Below are positions 17,497-25,955 of a stretch of 55,758 bases of DNA, piece after piece; the first letter of the stretch is position 1; each line of letters starts with the position of its first letter. The notes under the pieces were generated by a model. That model did not search any database, was not told the origin of the DNA, and saw only the letters and a program-made list of their open reading frames with translations. Source of the DNA: a virus; the IMG/VR virus record IMGVR_UViG_3300046777_000527, positions 1-55,758 of that record. One strand, 5' to 3'. Position numbers and translations under genes: made by a program.

Positions 17497-19322
17497 TCTC
17501 CGTAGCTCCTTCCGTAGCCTGCCTCACAGTTAAGTGGCAGGTCTGGTGCCCACTCAGGGCGAAGTTTCATACATAGCTCGACGAACTCTTTGCCTGTGTC
17601 CTTTTCTTCTTCCGGGACTATGCAGGCGATAGCGTCGTGCACCGTCATTACTACCTTGTACTTCTTGGCAATAATCAGCATCTGATTACCGATGACAATA
17701 CGCGCTAGAGCTTGGCAAACATTCTCTGTTACCTTGCCGCCATATATCCTATTTGGTATGGTGGCTTTACCCCTCTTTGTATCGTACACCATTTCTGCAG
17801 AACCGTCATCCCTTTGTGTGACGCGCAGGTTCGGGTACTTTATGTACATACCGTTAGGTAACTTGATACCTCGTTTACCTTCTATCTTCAGCACGCCATC
17901 ACGACCTAGCGTACTTGTTTGATTGTCTCGGATATGTTCAAGAGCCTTGCCTGCAGCTTTCCAGAAGGCGGCAATCTTCGGGTACGTCTCACGATAAACG
18001 GAGATGATGCGCTGGCATTCTTCAAGCTCCAGAGTCGTTCCGAAAACTTTAAGTTGTGCTTGGAACTTCTGAGCACCCATGCCATACCCCGCCCCCAAGA
18101 TCGTAGTTTTCCCAACGAACCTCTCTTCTTTAGAAATCTGCGATATGTCTTTGTTGTAAATAGCCGACGCCATGATCTTATAAACATCCTCGCCATTCTC
18201 AAATGCCTTTACTAGATCATCCTGCCCAGCCAGCCACGCCAGCGTCCGCGCCTCGATCTGCGACGAGTCTGAGTCGATCATCACATAACCATCAGGTGCC
18301 ATGATTGCGTTTTTAAGCGCGCTTGAGCGGGGAAGGTTTTGAAGGTTTAGTTTGTCATCACCACCCCACCGTCCTGTGTGGGCGGCGTAGTAGCGTAGGG
18401 GAACTGGCATCAATCCTCTGGTAGCAATACCCATAAACCGCTCGGTACGAGTTTCTTCCAGCGTAGACTTCACGCCTAGCCGCGCAGCTACAAGAGCCTG
18501 CACTTGCGTGCTTTCATGGTCGAGCAAAGCTTTGAACTCTTCGTCACTTTTAGCAAACGCCCATGTCTCTTTGCCAGTAGTAGGGCTGATCTTACGTGGA
18601 GGCACAACACCGCATACCTTTAACAGTTGCGCGAACTTCTCGTTCGACATAAGGTCTGCTTTACCGCCAGCCAAAAAGTCTACGTCGTTGAGTAGTGTTG
18701 CTTTCTTATTGACAACAATGTGCAAGTGGTGGTTCAACCAATCCCAGTCTAGCTTTAGCACTGGCTCTGAGAACATACGGATGGTCAGATCAATCAGCTT
18801 TAGCTCAGACTGCACGAAGTGTGGCGACAGTACTTTGAATAGCTCTAGGGTTAGCTCGCAGTCGTTCTTGCAGTACTCGCCATACGCTGCAAGGTCAGCA
18901 GGGGTAAAGTCTAGGCGGCGTTTACCTAGCGCGTTTACAACTTCGGTTCCTTTCTCCCCGAGGCTGTAGTACTGTGCCAAGGCTTCAAGGCGACCTCCCA
19001 CCTCGATGGTATGCACAGCCCGTGCCATACTAAGAGTATCAAGGATACCCCTAGGCCGAATGCCAAAACACCAAGAAAGAATAGCGGCGTCAAACATAGC
19101 GTTATGAGCCAAGACCAGATTTTCCTGAAGGTTAAGCGACTCCAGAAACTTCTTGATTGTGTTGTGTGTACCTGATACCCACTGTGCGACACTTCCTTCC
19201 TCCTTTATGCCTACGCCTATAACCTCAAACCGTTCGTCGCGGATGTACTCTTCCGTGGTCAGCTTTGATAGGCTGAACTCACGGTCGTAGTAGGTTTCAA
19301 AATCAAGGCAGATTATTTTCAT
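17490..19322 (-). CDS. Family A DNA polymerase with 3'-5' exonuclease (610 aa)
   Basis: The N-terminal DEDD exonuclease is complete: D7 and E9 in DFET, D78 in AHNAMFD, and Y150/D154 in YCKND. The polymerase motif A reads SDSSQIEAR with catalytic D352, preceded by NLQNLPR. Motif B is the helix RFVGKTTILGAGYGMG. Motif C is VHDAI with D563; the usual Glu after the Asp is replaced by Ala564. The size is close to compact phage family A polymerases without a 5'-nuclease domain. It is the replicative polymerase by context. It overlaps neighbours on both sides, and its start shares ATGA with the previous stop. Confidence 0.93.
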   Translation of the reverse strand: MKIICLDFETYYDREFSLSKLTTEEYIRDERFEVIGVGIKEEGSVAQWVSGTHNTIKKFLESLNLQENLVLAHNAMFDAAILSWCFGIRPRGILDTLSMARAVHTIEVGGRLEALAQYYSLGEKGTEVVNALGKRRLDFTPADLAAYGEYCKNDCELTLELFKVLSPHFVQSELKLIDLTIRMFSEPVLKLDWDWLNHHLHIVVNKKATLLNDVDFLAGGKADLMSNEKFAQLLKVCGVVPPRKISPTTGKETWAFAKSDEEFKALLDHESTQVQALVAARLGVKSTLEETRTERFMGIATRGLMPVPLRYYAAHTGRWGGDDKLNLQNLPRSSALKNAIMAPDGYVMIDSDSSQIEARTLAWLAGQDDLVKAFENGEDVYKIMASAIYNKDISQISKEERFVGKTTILGAGYGMGAQKFQAQLKVFGTTLELEECQRIISVYRETYPKIAAFWKAAGKALEHIRDNQTSTLGRDGVLKIEGKRGIKLPNGMYIKYPNLRVTQRDDGSAEMVYDTKRGKATIPNRIYGGKVTENVCQALARIVIGNQMLIIAKKYKVVMTVHDAIACIVPEEEKDTGKEFVELCMKLRPEWAPDLPLNCEAGYGRSYGEC

Positions 19323-19771
19323 TTAATACCTATGGCTTTCCCGACACGGCTCATTAGCGTCGGGGTCTTTGGTTCTTCATAAGGCATCGGGACTATGGCA
19401 CCGGGTTGAAGTACGTTGTTTTGAAGCATGCTTGGGCGTATTCCCGCCCCCATCGCCATACCACCACCGGCGTAAATCTTTGTCTGCGCTAAGTTACGCT
19501 GCTCTTGTCTTTCTTCACGCTCTGGGTCTAGCACTCTCTGCATAACCATGTCGTTGAACTGCGGCACCCAGATATGTTCGCGGAACTTCTCATGTAGGGC
19601 TCTAATTTCCTCCTCTGTCATACCGTACGCATGGTTTTTATCCCCCGCCACGTAAGTCCTGACAGAGTTAATAACGTCTTCCCACTTGCCGAACTGCTCC
19701 TTAAACTCTTCAGGGTGCGACTCGATACGAGCTAAAATGATCTTTACTCCTGCGCTGAAATGTTCACTCAT
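19319..19771 (-). CDS. Unknown phage protein (150 aa)
   Basis: The first 100 residues are charged and helical. The remainder is Gly/Met/Pro-rich (about 105-140) and ends in a basic tip. It starts at ATG with AAGGAGCTAAA upstream, which lies in the end of the VRR-NUC gene. It is coupled to the polymerase gene by ATGA. No family or catalytic motif is recognised. A polymerase accessory role is possible from position alone. Confidence 0.65.
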   Translation of the reverse strand: MSEHFSAGVKIILARIESHPEEFKEQFGKWEDVINSVRTYVAGDKNHAYGMTEEEIRALHEKFREHIWVPQFNDMVMQRVLDPEREERQEQRNLAQTKIYAGGGMAMGAGIRPSMLQNNVLQPGAIVPMPYEEPKTPTLMSRVGKAIGIK

Positions 19772-20060
19772 CTTTTAGCTCCTTTATGATTGTCTCCACA
19801 AGGTCTACGTTATCCTCCCGCACTACCACGGCTATACCACCAGCAGTCTGTATGCTTTTAATCTCGCGTTGCTGTAACGCGGTAGGTTCGTTCTTACCTG
19901 CCTTGCACTCGATGGCTATAAACCGACCGCGAACACAAGCAACAATATCAGGAACACCAGAACGACCATATCCATGGGTAGCCGGGAAGAAGTAGTAGAC
20001 GTTGTGGGCTTTGAGTATCTTGACTACAGCTGACTTTACTTTAGACTCCGGTGTTGACAT
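19764..20060 (-). CDS. VRR-NUC domain nuclease (98 aa)
   Basis: The protein is a stand-alone VRR-NUC module of the PD-(D/E)XK superfamily. Catalytic residues visible are D38 in GVPDIV, E51 and K53 in IECKAG, and Q63 following TAL, plus E5 near the start. Phage members cut branched DNA such as Holliday junctions, or nick DNA during packaging. It lies between the AT-hook and polymerase blocks. Its start overlaps the AT-hook gene by 20 bp. The length is usual for the family. Confidence 0.88.
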   Translation of the reverse strand: MSTPESKVKSAVVKILKAHNVYYFFPATHGYGRSGVPDIVACVRGRFIAIECKAGKNEPTALQQREIKSIQTAGGIAVVVREDNVDLVETIIKELKDE

Positions 20061-20328
20061 GGAGATACTCCAGTGCTTTCTTTAAGTGTCGGATAGCCAT
20101 AGTGATGCGCAGGTTGCGCGTATCGGTATCAGTAATTTTTCTAGCAGCCGCTTTACTACCTGCCGGGCGTCCACGCTTCCTAGGTGGGGCGCCATTTTCC
20201 TTACGTACTTTACACAGCATGGCGCTGATAGACCTGATGTTACCGCCGCGTTTTAGGAAGATTTCTTGCGCGCTCATGTTCGGGTTCTTACGAATAAAGT
20301 CGGCCATACTCATTCTTTTGCGTCCCAT
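20041..20328 (-). CDS. AT-hook containing DNA-binding protein (95 aa)
   Basis: The start chosen is the ATG at 20328, because AAAGGAGCTAACATG gives a strong SD; a longer frame upstream has no such signal. The middle of the protein holds RKRGRPAGSK (about 50-59), a classic AT-hook with the GRP core that binds the minor groove of AT-rich DNA. An N-terminal helix-rich part carries the basic stretch MGRKRMSMADF. It could be a nucleoid-type regulator or help the adjacent VRR-NUC nuclease find its target. No enzymatic motif is present. Confidence 0.7.
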   Translation of the reverse strand: MGRKRMSMADFIRKNPNMSAQEIFLKRGGNIRSISAMLCKVRKENGAPPRKRGRPAGSKAAARKITDTDTRNLRITMAIRHLKKALEYLHVNTGV

Positions 20329-20357
20329 GTTAGCTCCTTTCGTGGTTGTGCATGTTT

Positions 20358-20936
20358 TTACGCATGCTTTTGTATAGCTAATTGATACCCCACCATACAT
20401 ACGGTGCACTGATTAGCAAAAGCTAAAGTGAAAAAATCAATTGCGGGTTTAGGGCGGTGTAGTAGGTCTGGCATTTCTCTCCACATGTAGTCATCAAACA
20501 ACATGATGCCGCCTTTGCGTAGTAGGCCGAACGCCATACACGCATCAGTTAAAACATCGGGGGTCGTGTGGCTTCCATCGACATAGATAAAGTCGTAGTA
20601 CTCATGCTCCCCCCGCGTTATTAAACGTCCAAGCCCGTCGTAAGATGTTGTAGCAAGCACATCGATCAGCTGTGTTTCTCTACGTGCTTCTTCTACATTT
20701 TCATCAAACGTCTGACGTAACGTAGACAAGTTCAAACCTTCATGCTCTTCTCCACCGCCGAACGTGTCAATAACTTGGATTACTCCATCATCACTTAACA
20801 TGTTCGATAGCATCCAGCAGGTAGCCCTCCCTTCAAAGCAGCCTATCTCTAAGATACGATCTACTTTACCGAGAGCGTTCTTCACTGCATGAAAGTTCTG
20901 TACGCTGTTACTGAACCAGTCTTGTGTAAACTTCAT
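20358..20936 (-). CDS. Class I SAM-dependent methyltransferase (192 aa)
   Basis: The SAM-binding glycine motif is ILEIGCFEGRA (about 28-38), followed by an acidic end of strand 2 (VIDTF), DFIYVDGSH (motif near 120) and GGIMLFDDYMW. This matches the methyltransferase 24-like fold, whose members often act on glycans or small molecules. Its place at the head of the glycosyltransferase genes suggests it caps or modifies the sugar chain. SD AAGGAG lies 9 bp upstream. It is not a DNA methyltransferase by motif: no DPPY or PCQ is seen. Confidence 0.8.
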   Translation of the reverse strand: MKFTQDWFSNSVQNFHAVKNALGKVDRILEIGCFEGRATCWMLSNMLSDDGVIQVIDTFGGGEEHEGLNLSTLRQTFDENVEEARRETQLIDVLATTSYDGLGRLITRGEHEYYDFIYVDGSHTTPDVLTDACMAFGLLRKGGIMLFDDYMWREMPDLLHRPKPAIDFFTLAFANQCTVCMVGYQLAIQKHA

Positions 20937-20941
20937 GCGAC

Positions 20942-21703
20942 TTACTCCTTAGGCTGTATGGGGGTAGGCTTAGGCATCAGGCTACCGTCGAAGATGTGCG
21001 TACCTACGTGACCCAGCTGCGCCCACGGCGCTGCCCATACTTTGCCTTCGCACTTCTCGCGCCATATCTTGCAGAAGTGATAGTCCTCCGATAGCAGGCG
21101 CTCACCGATAGGCTCGATGCTGGTAGCAAAAAATTCGTGAATGCGCTCTTGTCCGATATTGCCGCCAAGATCGTTGGTGTCGTTGATATAGCTAGGCACA
21201 TGCTCTTTCAAAGACTCGAACACCTCACGCTTGATAAGCATGAACCCTGTGCCGCCATTCCATATTTCAACAGGGCTACCTATCTCTACACGCTGCTCTT
21301 CCGCATAGCCGACGAGGTTGACTACGAACGAACCTGAGTATTTGCGTAGCTCGTGCGCGGGTACGCCAGCTTGCGCCGCTGCATGTATCGCGCCCCAGTT
21401 AATTTCTTTCTTGGGGTATATGCCGCAGATAATCGGCTTATCCGCTAGTATCATAGGCAGAACATCTTTAGCATCAAAGCGTATATCAGCATCAATAAAC
21501 ATCAGGTGCGTGAAGTCCGTCTTTAAGAACCCATGCACCAGTGCGTTGCGGGCGCGCTGAATCAACGACTCGTTAAACAAGAAGCTAGCGGCTGTATCGA
21601 TGCGGTTATCTCGCAGTATGTTTTGCAACGTCATGATCGACTGCGTGTAGTATCCAGCGCACATGCCGCCGTACATAGGTGTGGCTATAAAAAGTTTTGT
21701 CAT
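20942..21703 (-). CDS. GT-A glycosyltransferase-like protein (253 aa), paralogue A
   Basis: The fold starts with TPMYGG, and a metal-binding DxD lies at 71-73 (FIDADIRF), followed by CGIYPKK. Later elements GGTGFMLIKREVF and SEDYHFC are shared with the paralogue at 22444-23208. The family transfers sugars from nucleotide-sugar donors. The donor and acceptor are not readable from the sequence. It belongs to a run of sugar genes and has a good SD (GGAG, 8 bp). Confidence 0.75.
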   Translation of the reverse strand: MTKLFIATPMYGGMCAGYYTQSIMTLQNILRDNRIDTAASFLFNESLIQRARNALVHGFLKTDFTHLMFIDADIRFDAKDVLPMILADKPIICGIYPKKEINWGAIHAAAQAGVPAHELRKYSGSFVVNLVGYAEEQRVEIGSPVEIWNGGTGFMLIKREVFESLKEHVPSYINDTNDLGGNIGQERIHEFFATSIEPIGERLLSEDYHFCKIWREKCEGKVWAAPWAQLGHVGTHIFDGSLMPKPTPIQPKE

Positions 21704-21724
21704 TATCAGCTCCAGTTAGTTATG

Positions 21725-22447
21725 TTACGTTTTTCGCCACGGAAAATCTCCGTCATATTTTTTCAGCATGTGCTCGTTGCCTCTTATAAAGAACTCCGCG
21801 CTTACTGAATCCGCTCTGCTTGCCACTCTATAGTTCACGCTGTACTGCCCACTTGTATCAAAAACTTTCTGGGTATGCATCATGAACATCGACAACAACC
21901 TATCTACCTCCGGTTGCTCGTCTGGATGCCTCGCCCTGCGATACCATGCAGGAGAAAACTGCAGTGCGGCTACCTTCGGTATTAAAAAACAATTCAAGTC
22001 CACGAACAGATCGTTGATGACTGAAACCCACTTACCTAATGACTCGCAGTCATCGTTGCATACGTACTCCCCCTCTTGATTAACTATCTTACGTAACGAA
22101 TACGCCCATGTATTTCCTTTTTCTATAACGTCAACAAGCGACTGAATATGGTTTTCTTCATACCAATTATCTTCGTCCAGAAAACATAGGAAGTCACCTT
22201 TAGCAACGTAGGTCATAGCCCCGTAGATTCTGTGCCCGTTGTACTGGTCTTTGCCTGTTGCATACGGCAAATTAATGACGTCTACATTCTGATAGTCCTG
22301 CAAGGCAATACGTGCTTTGGGGTAGTCGCCATCCACTACAACTAGATGCTGTATGTTTTTATAGGTCTGTGCCTTAACAGAATCCATAGCCTGTTTAAAG
22401 ACAGGTGCTCCCGTCGTAGGCGTTATCACAGTAACCAAAGGGTTCAT
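21725..22447 (-). CDS. Family 2 glycosyltransferase (240 aa)
   Basis: The N-terminus has VITPTTGA followed by a long helix and VVVDGDY, typical of the GT2 nucleotide-binding half. The metal-binding triad is DED at 91-93 in FLDEDNWY. The enzyme transfers a sugar from a nucleotide donor, probably to phage or host surface glycan. It overlaps the paralogous glycosyltransferase upstream by ATGA. The catalytic base region late in the protein is less clear, as is common in short GT2 members. Confidence 0.8.
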   Translation of the reverse strand: MNPLVTVITPTTGAPVFKQAMDSVKAQTYKNIQHLVVVDGDYPKARIALQDYQNVDVINLPYATGKDQYNGHRIYGAMTYVAKGDFLCFLDEDNWYEENHIQSLVDVIEKGNTWAYSLRKIVNQEGEYVCNDDCESLGKWVSVINDLFVDLNCFLIPKVAALQFSPAWYRRARHPDEQPEVDRLLSMFMMHTQKVFDTSGQYSVNYRVASRADSVSAEFFIRGNEHMLKKYDGDFPWRKT

Positions 22448-23208
22448 GTATTGTTCCTTCCCGCCCTCATCAAGTCTCCTGCATATACATGCTGACCTAC
22501 GTGGCGCAACTCTATCGACGGGTCAGCGTATATTTGCCCGCCTTCTGTCTTCCACAGCTCACAGAAGTGATAGTCCTCAGAGAGCAACAGCCCTAGCTCA
22601 GTGATGCTGGTGCCAAAGAACTCGCGTGTTAAGGGGGCTAAGAACTGACCGTTTGCAGGGTTGGTAATCAAGCTAGTGCGGTACGTAGGAACCTTAAAGC
22701 GCAGCGCTTTAAACACATCACGGTGTATCAACATGAACCCTGTGCCGCCGTGCAGGACTTCTACCAAACCATTTTCGTCCAGCGGAACCTTGTCTCCATC
22801 ATCAGCCACAGCATTTAGCACGTAGCTACAACCAAACTTATCTATATCCTGCTCACCACGCAGCGCGGCCTCGCGTATCCTATCCCAGAACAAAAATTTC
22901 TTGGGGTAGATGCCACACACCATCTGTTTCTCGTGCTGCAGTAGCTTGTAGATACCATCGGTGGGGAACCAGATGTCGGCGTCGATGAACATCAGGTAAT
23001 CGTCCCGTGTCTCGTCGAGGAAGTACCGCACGATCTCGTTACGGGCGCGGGTAATCAGGGCTTCCTTGTTCATGAACTGCCAGCGGGTCTTGATGCCCTG
23101 ATTCTCAAGATAGCTGACGCTACGTAACATGCTGTCTACATACTCCATATACATCGCACCACCATACGCAGGTGTGCCGATCATGATGGTAGGTTTGCCG
23201 TCGATCAT
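22444..23208 (-). CDS. GT-A glycosyltransferase-like protein (254 aa), paralogue B
   Basis: It shares order and motifs with paralogue A: TPAYGG near the start, DxD at 76-78 (FIDADIWF), CGIYPKK, HGGTGFMLIHRDVF and SEDYHFCELW. Paralogue A keeps the same layout at nearly the same length, so duplication followed by divergence is likely. Both probably recognise different donors or acceptors. It overlaps its neighbours by ATGA on both sides, so the cassette is one transcription unit. Confidence 0.75.
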   Translation of the reverse strand: MIDGKPTIMIGTPAYGGAMYMEYVDSMLRSVSYLENQGIKTRWQFMNKEALITRARNEIVRYFLDETRDDYLMFIDADIWFPTDGIYKLLQHEKQMVCGIYPKKFLFWDRIREAALRGEQDIDKFGCSYVLNAVADDGDKVPLDENGLVEVLHGGTGFMLIHRDVFKALRFKVPTYRTSLITNPANGQFLAPLTREFFGTSITELGLLLSEDYHFCELWKTEGGQIYADPSIELRHVGQHVYAGDLMRAGRNNT

Positions 23209-24149
23209 ACATTCACCATGTGTTTAAGTATTGTGTCTACAAAATACTTGTTGTAAAACTGCTCGGATTGAGGAGAAGCAAGGAACTCCCGCGCTGCAGC
23301 GAGGTATGTCTCGTACTCACTGCTCGGCATCTCGTGGAGATACCTATGTAGTTCTTCGTATGACTGGAACTTCTTAAGGTCAACAAAGCACTCAGGCGGT
23401 ACGTGGTCGTACACATTAGGTGCGCCCCAGTAAATAGGCACAACACCGACCATAAAGCAGTCAGTCATCTTTTCACTGACGTAGCCATGCGCGTTGTTGC
23501 AGTTCTCATACGTGATGCAGAAGCGGTAGTTCGACAGCGTCTTTAGTTTGTCATCGGTAGAGCCTCTGTATGTGGGGAAGTTATACATACCCCAGAACCG
23601 CCCCCACAGATCAAAATCGTTCGGCGCGTACCGCGTGAAGAACTCTATAGCTTCTATGCGTCTTTCATACAAGCTGTTGGGGTGCGAGCTTCTCTTGTGC
23701 GTGTTCATCAGGCACAACAGTTTGCGGTTGTAGTACTCTGAAAGCGGTTTATCGAAGTTAAACAAAACAGAGTCTTGTAGGTTTGTCGTGAAGTTAGACT
23801 TAATAAACTTCTTGCCATCGACTAACCTATCATCCCACGTAAAAACCTTCTCGCACATACCTATGAAGTCATCATGGTAGTTGTTAGGGATTATTAAATC
23901 AGGTTCAAACATCACAGCGAATATGCGCGGCGCTTTGGCTTTAATGGCAGAGGGTCTGTCCATCAGAATAAGCAGGTCGCCTTCGTCGCACTGGTCAGGT
24001 GTGAACATATCGATGCCACGTTCTTTTGCTGCTGCATACAGCTCGTTCCATGGGCGCATTAGACCAGCGCCGATGTCACTTTCAAGGGTATGAAACAATG
24101 TCCCGTTGGTAGTAACAAAGTCATACGTACTTTGAACTATTACTTTCAT
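23205..24149 (-). CDS. GT10 alpha-1,3-fucosyltransferase-like enzyme (314 aa)
   Basis: The C-terminal half carries the GT10 signature from about 208 to 242, reading YRFCITYEN, then HGYVSEKMTD and VPIYWGAP. E215, N219 and the SEK triad at 225-227 line the GDP-fucose site in this family. Known members transfer fucose from GDP-fucose to N-acetylglucosamine-type acceptors. The N-terminal half is a smaller Rossmann-like domain. It has a strong SD (GAAGGAGC). GT10 genes are known in bacterial O-antigen and some viral loci. A phage copy suggests remodelling of the host surface or virion. Confidence 0.88.
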   Translation of the reverse strand: MKVIVQSTYDFVTTNGTLFHTLESDIGAGLMRPWNELYAAAKERGIDMFTPDQCDEGDLLILMDRPSAIKAKAPRIFAVMFEPDLIIPNNYHDDFIGMCEKVFTWDDRLVDGKKFIKSNFTTNLQDSVLFNFDKPLSEYYNRKLLCLMNTHKRSSHPNSLYERRIEAIEFFTRYAPNDFDLWGRFWGMYNFPTYRGSTDDKLKTLSNYRFCITYENCNNAHGYVSEKMTDCFMVGVVPIYWGAPNVYDHVPPECFVDLKKFQSYEELHRYLHEMPSSEYETYLAAAREFLASPQSEQFYNKYFVDTILKHMVNV

Positions 24150-24158
24150 ATAGCTCCT

Positions 24159-24368
24159 TCAGTCGGGACGTTTGCCTTTTATTAAATCTATCATCTCCGC
24201 GTAAGCTGATCTGCTGTGCTCATGCGTTCTTGCAAACACCATCTCCTTTGCAACCTCGTAAACTTCTGCCATCGTTTCTAACATTTTTGCTGCCTCAAGG
24301 TCACGCTCGTCTCGTGGCAGATGGCGCAGGTAGCTGGCTAGCTCGTGCGCTTTGTATTTTGTGCTCAT
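24159..24368 (-). CDS. Small unknown protein (69 aa)
   Basis: A charged helical protein (DERDLEAAKMLETMAEVYEV) with no membrane segment or Cys. It lies between two fucosyltransferase-type genes and overlaps the upstream gene by ATGA. It is more like short phage proteins of the leftward operon than part of the sugar pathway. Function is unknown. Confidence 0.6.
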   Translation of the reverse strand: MSTKYKAHELASYLRHLPRDERDLEAAKMLETMAEVYEVAKEMVFARTHEHSRSAYAEMIDLIKGKRPD

Positions 24369-25378
24369 ATCAGGACATATCTAAAGACTGGGTTGAATAG
24401 ACTTTGTGGATGCCCACTGTACATAGAGCGACACCAGTGTGCTGCGTTCACCAAGTTAGCACTCGGACAAGCCATGCTTTCTTTAGCTTCTACCAGCGCA
24501 ATAAAGTTCTTCAGTATGGGCATGCACGACACCTTACCGCTGTAGTTATGGTGGTAGCCCTTAGCGGTAGCCGGTGTGATATTGCGGGTCAGCCCAGTGC
24601 CAAGGTTCTTTATCTTCTCTGCGTACTCGTGGTCATCCGATAATATAAAAGTTTTGCGAACCCGTCTACTTAAATTACGCAGGTCAGTTATAAATGTATG
24701 GGGTGGTGGCTCTACTGTCTCAGCCTGTAGCTTGTCTCCCCCTCTCACGAATACCAGCCCGCTATCTCGCACGTTGTACGTATCGCCATCATAGAAAGAC
24801 TGAATGTTACGCCGGACGTTAATATAGAAATTATCCTTAAACGCCATAAACATTTTTACGTAGTCATCATCGCCCTTGAATATGGAGTCACGCATAGACT
24901 CAAAGTGCACCGCCTGTGGCGCAGCGGGTAGCTTCTCCAGCACCTCTATGTCAGGGAATATTTTATTGAACGGTTCCTCGTACCCCCACCAGTTGTACGT
25001 ACCGTCAATCACCAGCTTCTTATCGTTCAGTTCAGCTACGAACGCAGCCACAATGATGTTCTCGATGACTGAGAAAAAGCCCGACTGCCTAGGCTGGTAC
25101 AGCATCTCACCTTTGTAGACAGCCTTCGGTGCCTCTGCGCCCAGCGGAAACATGCCACGGTACATCTCATACCGCTCTTCGCTTAAGTTATATTTATCGC
25201 AAGCCAGCTCCATGCCAAGGCAGCTGACGATCTCCTGCTTGTAAAAGATATTGTTGGGTAGCTTCGTAGGTATATCGTTTAACGCCGCCGCGTCCCCCCA
25301 CAGGTAGCGCCTTGCAGCTATGGCAGCTAGCCGGTCAGCGTCACCCTCTGGGCTGGAGTACTTATGGAATTGAATCAT
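24365..25378 (-). CDS. Fucosyltransferase-like GT-B protein (337 aa)
   Basis: The segment from residue 99 reads GFFSVIENIIVAAF and ends in KKLVID, as in the N-domain of O-fucosyltransferases and NodZ. A GDP-fucose-binding motif follows at 211-216 (VRGGDK), then FILSDDHEYA and ALVEAKESMACPSAN near the C-terminus. This pattern recalls GT11, GT23 or GT65-type folds. With the GT10 enzyme it makes two candidate fucose transferases. GDP-fucose synthesis genes are not in the window, so the donor would come from the host. Exact family is not settled. Confidence 0.6.
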   Translation of the reverse strand: MIQFHKYSSPEGDADRLAAIAARRYLWGDAAALNDIPTKLPNNIFYKQEIVSCLGMELACDKYNLSEERYEMYRGMFPLGAEAPKAVYKGEMLYQPRQSGFFSVIENIIVAAFVAELNDKKLVIDGTYNWWGYEEPFNKIFPDIEVLEKLPAAPQAVHFESMRDSIFKGDDDYVKMFMAFKDNFYINVRRNIQSFYDGDTYNVRDSGLVFVRGGDKLQAETVEPPPHTFITDLRNLSRRVRKTFILSDDHEYAEKIKNLGTGLTRNITPATAKGYHHNYSGKVSCMPILKNFIALVEAKESMACPSANLVNAAHWCRSMYSGHPQSLFNPVFRYVLI

Positions 25379-25581
25379 TCAGCACCTTTATCTCTGGCTT
25401 TTAACATTGCATCTGCCATTGCATAACACTCAAGGGCTAGCCCCTCTGCGCTCACGCCGGGGTCGCCCGGTTCTCCTACGCTAAACTTCTCTCCGTCTTT
25501 TTCTAGGTCTTTTACATAATCTGGGTACAGCACTTGCATCGCCATCACAGCAAACAAGTCCCTCATCTCATCGTTCACCAT
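25375..25581 (-). CDS. Short acidic phage protein (68 aa)
   Basis: Helical N- and C-terminal ends surround an acidic, Gly/Pro-rich middle. The C-terminal AMADAMLKAR resembles short phage proteins found near sugar or regulatory genes in other phages. It starts after a 7-bp overlap with the 54-residue gene and ends by ATGA with the fucosyltransferase-like gene. Function is unknown. Confidence 0.6.
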   Translation of the reverse strand: MVNDEMRDLFAVMAMQVLYPDYVKDLEKDGEKFSVGEPGDPGVSAEGLALECYAMADAMLKARDKGAE

Positions 25582-25739
25582 AGTGCTCTCCCGTGTGTCG
25601 TAGGGTTAGGCGGGACAGGGCGGTGCTTTGCTTTCTCTACTATCTTCCACCCCGGCTGTATGAACTTCACAGCTTCCCATCGCTCCCAGAATTTTCTGAA
25701 TAGCTTTCCTTCTTCGTCGTAGACTTCGAATCTCATCAT
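25575..25739 (-). CDS. Small basic Trp-rich protein (54 aa)
   Basis: This frame is shorter than most gene finders accept, but it fills the gap exactly. It starts with ATG overlapping the stop of the XRE gene by ATGA and ends inside the start of the 68-residue gene. The protein opens MMRFEVYDEEGK, has four Trp residues and a Pro-rich tail (RPVPPNPTTHG). No family is recognised. Both junctions fit translational coupling, which is the main support. Confidence 0.65.
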   Translation of the reverse strand: MMRFEVYDEEGKLFRKFWERWEAVKFIQPGWKIVEKAKHRPVPPNPTTHGRALW

Positions 25740-25954
25740 TTCCTCGCAAGCTCACGTATCTGCTCGATGGTCAGATTAGTATTGTCGTAAATAGCAAGGA
25801 TGATTTTAGCCGTGACGCCCTTCTTGTTGTTGCGTATACGGCTGATGACAGGCGCAGTCACGTTGATCTTCTTTGCTATGGCTAGGTCAGTGTCGCCTAT
25901 GCCTATCTCACGCAGGTAGTCCAGTAGTGCGTTAGGGACTTTAGGTTCACTCAT
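25736..25954 (-). CDS. XRE/Cro-type helix-turn-helix regulator (72 aa)
   Basis: The protein has a single helix-turn-helix: residues about 21-47 read DTDLAIAKKINV, then APVISRIRNN, with the second helix as recognition helix. The length suits a stand-alone Cro-like repressor without a cleavage or dimer domain. It may control early operons. Its target is not known, and the CTTACA array at 35.2-35.5 kb is one candidate. It is coupled to the 54-residue gene downstream. Confidence 0.75.
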   Translation of the reverse strand: MSEPKVPNALLDYLREIGIGDTDLAIAKKINVTAPVISRIRNNKKGVTAKIILAIYDNTNLTIEQIRELARK

Positions 25955-25955
25955 C

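Noticed and set aside
25736-25954. Lysogeny repressor
   Set aside because: The XRE protein is Cro-sized with no cleavage domain, and no integrase or attachment site was seen.
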